Assembly: GCF_030845995.1 (NCBI RefSeq)
Contig: NZ_CP132719.1
Span: 1,984,001-2,048,000, forward strand
Direction: 5' to 3'
Source of the DNA: Geothrix sp. 21YS21S-4
GTDB lineage: Bacteria; Acidobacteriota; Holophagae; Holophagales; Holophagaceae
DNA length: 64,000 nucleotides
Notes under the pieces: model-generated
Databases searched by the model: none
Told to the model about the DNA's origin: nothing
What the model saw: the letters and a program-made list of their open reading frames with translations, nothing else
Shown here: positions 58,536-64,000 of the stretch, one piece after another
Numbering within the stretch: position 1 is the stretch's first letter
How the letters are laid out: every line of letters starts with the position of its first letter
Made by a program: the position numbers and the translations under genes

Positions 58536-61124
58536 TCATTCCTTGGGGGCCTTCGCCGCCAGCGGCAGGCGGAAGGTGAACAGAGTGCCCTTCCCTTCTT
58601 CGGATTCGAACTGGATGCTGCCTCCGTGCTTGTCCACCACCACCGAATGGGCGATGGAGAGGCCCTGGCCGGAACCCCGACCCACTTCTTTCGTGGTGAA
58701 GAACGGATCGAACACGCGCCCCTGGATCGCCGCGGGAATGCCCCCGCCGGTGTCCCCCACCTCCACCGCCACGCAGTTCTCCTCGCGGCGGGTGCGGATC
58801 GTGATGGTGCCCTTCTTCCCGGACCGGCCCACCACATCGGAGATGGCATGGGCCGCGTTGACGATGAGGTTCAGGACCACCTGGTTGACCTCGCCCAGCA
58901 GGCAGGGCACCTCGGGCAGGTCGCGATCGAGGTCCAGCACCAGGTCCGCCACGTACTTCCATTCGTTCCGCGAGACGGTGATGGTGCTCTCGATGGCGTG
59001 GTTCAGGTCCGCGGGCGCCTTGTCCTCCCCCCCGGGATGGGAGAAGGCCTTCATCGCGCCCACGATCTTGGCCACCCGGTTGACGCCCTCCAGCGACTGC
59101 TCGATGGCCTTGGGAAGTTCGTTCCGGAGGTAGTCCAGGTCCGCTTCCTCCGATCGTTTGGCGATCCGCAGGAGGCCGGGACCGGCGGCGGGATCCACCT
59201 CCGCGACCAGGGCCATGGCTTCGTCGATCACGGAGAAGACGTCCTTCAGCGCATCGTGGATGAACCGGAGGTTGTCCCCGATGTACTGAGTCGGCGTGTT
59301 GATCTCGTGGGCGACCCCCGCGGCCAGGTGGCCGATGGATTCCAGCTTCTGCGCGTGGCGCAGCTGGACCTCGATGCGCTGGCGCTCCTTCTCCGCGGCC
59401 TCGCGGTCGGAGATGTCCCGGGCGACGACCAGGATCCGCGTGGGCCCGTTGGCCGGATCGCGGATGGCCGTCAGCCTCGCTTCGTACAGGCTGTAGCTCC
59501 CGTCGCGGCGATGCATCCGGTACTCGGTGGTGGCGGCTTCGAAGCCCTCTCCGGCGATCAACTGGAAGGTGCGCTTCACCCGCTCCCGATCCTCGGGATG
59601 GACCACCTCCAGGGGCGCGGAATCGAGCTCCGTGCCGATGCCCCCCAGGACGGTCTGGTAGGAAGGGCTGGAGTACAGCCGGCGGCCGTCGGCCTCGGTA
59701 AGGGCGATGAGGTCCACCGCGTTCTCGGTGATCAGGCGGAACAGGGTCTCGCTCTGCCGGAGGCGCTCTTCCACGTCCTTCCGGCTGGTGATCTCGCGAT
59801 GGGCCACCACCGTCCGGGTGAATCCCCCATCCTCGAAGCGCGTGGAGCGGCTGGTGTACCAGAGCTTGGACGCCCCGGCCCCCAGGTAATCCACGCTGAA
59901 GACCTTCCGGCCTCCCCCCAGGACGTCCAGGATGCCGACGGCGGCTTCCGCCAGGGGGCCGCCCTCCCGGAGCGCACCGCACACGGCGACGTAGTCCGCC
60001 CCCGGCCCGAGCCCGTACACGAAGGGGTTCGAGGTGTCGTGGGAGTCCGTCCAGGCGGCGTTCACGGCGAGGATCGTCCCCTTCTCGTCCAGGATGGCGA
60101 TGGCTGCGGTGAGGTTGTCCAGGGTGGCTCCGAACAGCCGTTCGGAACGCCGGAGCCGGGCCTCCGTGTCCGACCAGCGCTGGGCCTGCTCCAGGCGCTC
60201 CAGGGCGAGAGAGGCTTCCTCGGACAGGCGCTCCAGGAGGTCCAGCACTTCCGGATCGAAGGCCCCCGCCTGGGAGGAGTAGAGGGCGAGCACGCCCCGC
60301 ACCTGCCCCCGGCCCAGCAGCGGAAAGACCGCCGAGGCGCGCATCCCGTAGCTCTCCGCGGCCTCCCACCAGGGGCGCAGCCGTTCGTCGCTCCAGATGT
60401 CGTTGGAGACCATCAACCGGGCTTCCCGGCAGCAGGGCCCTACCAACCCCTGCCCTTCCGGTCGGTCAGGGCGGTCCGTGAGCTTCACCTTCTGCAGGAA
60501 CGCCCACATCTCCTCGTGAGTCATGCGGTCGAGGGCGCCCGCGAGGACCGTGGGGATGACCAGACGGGTGACGGGATCCAGGATCCCCACCCACGCCGCC
60601 TGGAACTGCCCGGTTTCCACGGCGATCCGGCAGGCCTCGTCGAAGACGGCCGCGGGGCTGGTCTCCTGGCCCAGGGCCCGCTTCATCCGGGCCAGGGCGC
60701 CGTAGAGGCTGCCCAGCCGCGCGGTCCGGGCCTCCGCCGCCCGCGTCCGGGTGTCGTCCGTCCCCACCACGAGCCAGCGGGAGGCGGGCTCGTCCATCGG
60801 CGTCGCCCGGTCCACCATCCAGTGGTAGCCGCCTCCGGCGCTCCTCAGGCGGTAGTCCAGCGTGAACGCGCCCCCGCTCCGGAGCCCGGCCTCGATCTCC
60901 CCGCGGGTGCGCTCCGCATCCTCGGGATGGATCGCCTCCCACCAGGCCTGGGAAGGCTCGGAGGGTTCCGCAGCCCCGGTGAACTCCAGCCAGGCCCGGT
61001 TCACGCCCTCGCACCGCCCGTCCGCCCCCACCTGCCAGCAGGGAACCCCCAGGAGGTCGAGCCCCTCCTCCAAGGCGACCCGCTGGGATCCGCCCGTGCC
61101 CCGGAAAGCGTCGTCAGGTGCCAT
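58536..61124 (-). CDS. Sensor histidine kinase with PAS and GAF domains
   Basis: An 862-residue soluble kinase. The order is PAS (~20-130, with SAGGGYHWMVDRATPM), GAF (~150-310), PAS (~330-445), PAS (~455-580, RLYSSPSYQTVLGG, RDGSYSLYEARLTAIRDPAN), phospho-acceptor helix SIGHLAAGVAHEINTPTQYI (His near 615) and HATPase (~700-855, LNLIVNAAHAISDVV, GDTGGGIPAAI, GSGQGLSIAHSVV). There are no membrane segments. It is the first gene of a four-gene operon with two receivers. Its start is divergent from the next kinase with a 281-bp gap. Confidence 0.9.
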   Translation of the reverse strand: MAPDDAFRGTGGSQRVALEEGLDLLGVPCWQVGADGRCEGVNRAWLEFTGAAEPSEPSQAWWEAIHPEDAERTRGEIEAGLRSGGAFTLDYRLRSAGGGYHWMVDRATPMDEPASRWLVVGTDDTRTRAAEARTARLGSLYGALARMKRALGQETSPAAVFDEACRIAVETGQFQAAWVGILDPVTRLVIPTVLAGALDRMTHEEMWAFLQKVKLTDRPDRPEGQGLVGPCCREARLMVSNDIWSDERLRPWWEAAESYGMRASAVFPLLGRGQVRGVLALYSSQAGAFDPEVLDLLERLSEEASLALERLEQAQRWSDTEARLRRSERLFGATLDNLTAAIAILDEKGTILAVNAAWTDSHDTSNPFVYGLGPGADYVAVCGALREGGPLAEAAVGILDVLGGGRKVFSVDYLGAGASKLWYTSRSTRFEDGGFTRTVVAHREITSRKDVEERLRQSETLFRLITENAVDLIALTEADGRRLYSSPSYQTVLGGIGTELDSAPLEVVHPEDRERVKRTFQLIAGEGFEAATTEYRMHRRDGSYSLYEARLTAIRDPANGPTRILVVARDISDREAAEKERQRIEVQLRHAQKLESIGHLAAGVAHEINTPTQYIGDNLRFIHDALKDVFSVIDEAMALVAEVDPAAGPGLLRIAKRSEEADLDYLRNELPKAIEQSLEGVNRVAKIVGAMKAFSHPGGEDKAPADLNHAIESTITVSRNEWKYVADLVLDLDRDLPEVPCLLGEVNQVVLNLIVNAAHAISDVVGRSGKKGTITIRTRREENCVAVEVGDTGGGIPAAIQGRVFDPFFTTKEVGRGSGQGLSIAHSVVVDKHGGSIQFESEEGKGTLFTFRLPLAAKAPKE

Positions 61125-61405
61125 GGTCTCCTTTCGGCGGGAAGGCGCCCCCCTCCCTATCGACCCCCTCCTCCTTTGGATAAATGAATGCGTGCCCCGG
61201 GAGCATCAAAGTCCGCATGTGGCTGGATTCATGCATGAAAAAGAAGCGCCGAATCCATTCAAAAGCCCAAAAAGCACGACCCGGTCATGTCATTTTGTCC
61301 GAATTCTTGATTTCCGGATCGGATTGGCCGATAAAAAATCGAGGTTCCCCACCCCTTGTAAATGATCCTTCAAACTTCGCATTTTTCAGGTTCAGGAGGA
61401 TGGCA
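61125..61405. other. Divergent intergenic region between two kinase genes
   Basis: This 281-bp region is AT-richer than the flanks. It holds a 10-bp palindrome TCATGCATGA near 61229 and an AT-rich patch (GATAAAAAATCGAGG) near 61331. No convincing -35/-10 pair or coding frame was recognised. It must hold the promoters of both signalling genes. Confidence 0.5.
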
Positions 61406-64000
61406 ATGACGCCTTCCGGACCCCTTCCGGACATCCCCCCCAGCGACCTGGCAATGGGCCAGACGGGGGGCCCGCCTCTCCAGCCCCTCTCGACCACGTG
61501 GCAGGCACCTGATTTCCGGGCCCTGTTCGAGGCGGCCCCCGCCATGTACATGGTTTTGGATCCCGCGTTCCGAATCGTGTCGGTCAGCGACGCCTATGCC
61601 TCGGGCACCCTGATCCAGCGCAACTCCGTCGTGGGCCGCGGACTGTTCGAGGTGTTCCCCGACAACCCCGACGACCCCAACACCCAGGGCGTCCGCAACC
61701 TTCGCGTCTCCCTCCAGCGGGTCCTGCAGACGGGACAATCGGACCCCATGCCCATCCAGAAGTACGACGTCCGCAAGCCAGAGGCCGAAGGAGGGGCGTT
61801 CGAGACCCGCTACTGGAGCTGCGCCAACACCCCGGTGCGCGACGCCGAAGGCCGGCTGGCGTGGATCATCCACCGGGCCGAGGACGTCACCGAATTCCTG
61901 CGCAGGCAGGAGCAGCCTGCGGCCCTCGAAGGAGCCCAACCCGACGCCGCGAGTCAGCGGGAAATGCAGGTGGAAGCCGAGGTCATGCTCCGCGCCCAGG
62001 AGGTGGCCGACGCCAGCGCCCAGCTCAAGCTCGCCAACGAGGAGCTGGCCCGCCTCTACGCGAAGATGCAGGAACTGGACGACCTCAAGACCCAGTTCTT
62101 CTCCAACGTCAGCCATGAATTGCGGACGCCCCTGACCCTGGTCCTGGCTCCCGTGGCCCAGCGCCTCGCCGACCCCTCGCTTGAATCGGGGCTGCGGGCC
62201 GATCTGGAGCGGATCTACCGCAATGCCCAGGTGCTCCTGGGCCACGTGAACGACCTTCTGGACGTGGCCAAAGTGGACGCGGGCCACATGAGCATCCTGC
62301 GGTCGCGGGCCGACGTGGCGAAGCTGGTCCGGCTCGAATGCGCCCGTTTCGAAAGCCTGGCCGCCGGCCGGAGGACGCACTTCGAGGTCGATGTTCCTGC
62401 GGAATTGACGGCCGAGATCGATCCCGAGAAGCTCCGGCGGATCCTGGCCAACCTCCTGGCCAACGCGTTCAAGTTCACGCCCAGCGACGGCCAGGTCACC
62501 GTGACCCTCGCCGCCCAAGGGGACCAGCTCCTCCTGGAGGTCCGGGACAGCGGACCGGGCATCCCCGAGGCGATGCGGGGGGCCGTTTTCGATCGGTTCC
62601 GGCAGGTGGACGGCGGCTCCGCGCGGCAGGCCGGCGGGACCGGCCTGGGACTGGCGATCGTCAAGGAATTCGTCCTGCTCCACGGGGGCAGCGTCACCCT
62701 GGATCAAGGCCCCGAAGGCGGCGCCCGCTTCCTGGTGAGCCTGCCCCTGCGCGCGCCCGAAGGGACGCAGATCCAGGCCGCCGTCGAAACACCCGAGTCG
62801 GTGGTGCCCCTTCTCCTGTCGGGTCCGGAGACAGCGGATCCCTCGACGGCCCAGGTCCTCCCGGAGGATGCGCCCATGATCCTCCTCGTGGAGGACCACG
62901 CGGACCTGCGGGATCTGCTCGCCACCACCCTGGGGCGCACCTACCGCGTCACGGTAGCGAGCCACGGGCAGGAAGGGCTGGACCTCGCCCGCCAGATCCA
63001 GCCCGACCTCATCCTGACCGACGTGATGATGCCCGGAATGACGGGCGACCGGCTGCTCGACATCCTCCGCCAGGACCCCCACTTCCAGGACACCCCGATC
63101 ATCCTCCTGACGGCCCGGGTGGATGACGAGCTGTCGCTGAGGGTCCTGCAGCGCGGCGCCACGGATTTCCTGTGCAAGCCTTTCCAGTTCGACGAGCTGC
63201 TGGCGCGGGTGGCCACCCATCTGGGAACCCGCCGCCGGAACCAGGCCGCCCTCCGGTCCAGTTCGGAGATGCTGGCCCGCACCAGCCGCCTGGCGAAGGT
63301 GGGCGGCTGGGAGTTCGAGATCGCCACCGGGCAGGGCACCTGGACGGGCGAAGTCGCGCGGATCCACGACCTGGATCCCGACGAGCCCACCTCCGCGGCG
63401 CGGGGGCTCAGCTTCTTCCACGGCGAACATCGGCTCGCCATGGAGCAGGCGGTGCGGGAAGCCATCGAGCTGGGCCGCCCCTACGACCTGGAAGCGGAAC
63501 TGGTGACCGCCCGGGGGATCACCAAATGGGTGCGCAGCCAGGGCGAACCCGTCCTCGAAGGGGGGCGCGTGATCCGCCTCCAAGGGTCCATCCAGGACAT
63601 CACCGATCGGAAGGAAGCCGAGGCCGAGATCCGTCGGCTGAACGCGGACCTGGAGCGCCGCGTGGAAGAGCGCACCCGGGAGCTGCAGGCCGCCAACACC
63701 GAGATGGAGGCCTTCTCCTACGCGGTCTCCCACGACCTGCGCGCCCCGCTGAGGGCGATGGGCGGGTTCAGCCAGGCCCTGGAGGAGGATTTCGGCGACC
63801 TCCTGCCCGACGAGGCCAAGGGCTACCTGGCCCAGATCGCCCTGGGGAGCCAGCGGATGGGGGAACTCATCGACGGATTGCTGGTGCTGTCCCGGATCAG
63901 CCGCGGGGAGGTCCAAAAGATGGACGTGGATCTCAGCGAGCTGGCGGAGCGCGTGGGACGGGAACTTGAACAGGGGGAACCCGGCCGGAACGTGACCTGG
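61406..64000 (+). CDS. Large hybrid sensor kinase: PAS - kinase - receiver - PAS - second kinase (cut by window end)
   Basis: The first 865 codons are visible and the frame is still open at 64000. The order is PAS (~38-170, [20 protein letters not shown]), coiled coil (~185-225), HisKA with [20 protein letters not shown] (His ~236), HATPase (~340-450, [35 protein letters not shown]), receiver (~490-610, ILLVEDHAD, Asp in [11 protein letters not shown] ~540, Lys in [11 protein letters not shown]), PAS_3-like (~630-740) and a second HisKA with [20 protein letters not shown] (~775). There is no membrane segment. GGAGG six bases before ATG 61406 decides the start over ATG 61400. Two phospho-acceptor helices in one chain are unusual. 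Confidence 0.88.
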   Translation, partial: MTPSGPLPDIPPSDLAMGQTGGPPLQPLSTTWQAPDFRALFEAAPAMYMVLDPAFRIVSVSDAYASGTLIQRNSVVGRGLFEVFPDNPDDPNTQGVRNLRVSLQRVLQTGQSDPMPIQKYDVRKPEAEGGAFETRYWSCANTPVRDAEGRLAWIIHRAEDVTEFLRRQEQPAALEGAQPDAASQREMQVEAEVMLRAQEVADASAQLKLANEELARLYAKMQELDDLKTQFFSNVSHELRTPLTLVLAPVAQRLADPSLESGLRADLERIYRNAQVLLGHVNDLLDVAKVDAGHMSILRSRADVAKLVRLECARFESLAAGRRTHFEVDVPAELTAEIDPEKLRRILANLLANAFKFTPSDGQVTVTLAAQGDQLLLEVRDSGPGIPEAMRGAVFDRFRQVDGGSARQAGGTGLGLAIVKEFVLLHGGSVTLDQGPEGGARFLVSLPLRAPEGTQIQAAVETPESVVPLLLSGPETADPSTAQVLPEDAPMILLVEDHADLRDLLATTLGRTYRVTVASHGQEGLDLARQIQPDLILTDVMMPGMTGDRLLDILRQDPHFQDTPIILLTARVDDELSLRVLQRGATDFLCKPFQFDELLARVATHLGTRRRNQAALRSSSEMLARTSRLAKVGGWEFEIATGQGTWTGEVARIHDLDPDEPTSAARGLSFFHGEHRLAMEQAVREAIELGRPYDLEAELVTARGITKWVRSQGEPVLEGGRVIRLQGSIQDITDRKEAEAEIRRLNADLERRVEERTRELQAANTEMEAFSYAVSHDLRAPLRAMGGFSQALEEDFGDLLPDEAKGYLAQIALGSQRMGELIDGLLVLSRISRGEVQKMDVDLSELAERVGRELEQGEPGRNVTW

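Overview
The window is GC-rich, densely packed bacterial chromosome from a Gram-negative, flagellated organism. Evidence for the outer membrane and motility is lpxK, a TonB-like protein, a pilus secretin and flgF-flgG-flgA. The gene content fits Acidobacteriota, class Holophagae (Geothrix or Holophaga type). That placement is inferred from gene content and style, because no rRNA gene is present. Genes are often coupled by ATGA or TGATG overlaps.

Layout. 1-5.3 kb: type IV pilus assembly operon (pilM end, pilN, pilO, pilP, a secretin with a cohesin-like tail, a GspG-like pseudopilin). 5.4-7.3 kb: tRNA-Leu(CAG), rpsO, a Nudix hydrolase and a YciO/Sua5-type protein. 7.5-14.3 kb: a minus-strand chain reading TolQ/ExbB, polysaccharide deacetylase, YaaA, DUF309, nadB, sdaA and a SHOCT protein. 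14.3-18.1 kb: ugd, an AtuA-like small protein, tatA and tatC, then a convergent murG whose end overlaps tatC. 18.3-20.4 kb: etfB-etfA followed by a degenerate copy of the etfA tail. 20.4-23.5 kb: small regulatory and stress genes and lpxK. 23.6-28.5 kb: a branched-chain amino-acid (Liv) ABC operon with a fused LivM-LivG protein, then tRNA-Gly(CCC).

28.6-31.2 kb: a lower-GC accessory segment after tRNA-Gly. It holds a long structured hairpin, a short repeat of the tRNA 3' end and what looks like a small integron cassette array without an integrase. One attC site is well supported. The cassette genes are a frameshifted DUF1232 gene and a GIY-YIG gene.

31.3-35.5 kb: four ATGA-coupled minus-strand genes (degenerate NtrC-like regulator, MoxR ATPase, RodZ-like protein, helical-repeat protein). 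35.6-38.3 kb: arsenic operon arsR-arsM-acr3-arsC. 38.4-42.4 kb: a fused aroD-aroE gene, then a C4-dicarboxylate transporter with a D-malate/tartrate dehydrogenase. 42.5-47.9 kb: mazG, a fused L,D-transpeptidase/Mur ligase and a swivel-first aconitase-family fusion. 48-50.3 kb: TonB-like protein and a secreted retropepsin-like protein. 50.4-55.2 kb: chemoreceptor, DUF1292 protein, flagellar rod genes and a cold-shock gene. 55.4-64 kb: a signalling cluster (NlpC/P60-SPOR lipoprotein, a response regulator with a degenerate HD-GYP domain, a response regulator with HDOD, a PAS kinase, and a divergent large hybrid kinase cut by the window end).

The most unusual items are the L,D-transpeptidase/Mur ligase fusion, the integrase-less cassette array next to the structured element at tRNA-Gly, the duplicated etfA tail, and regulators that keep their fold but have lost key catalytic motifs.
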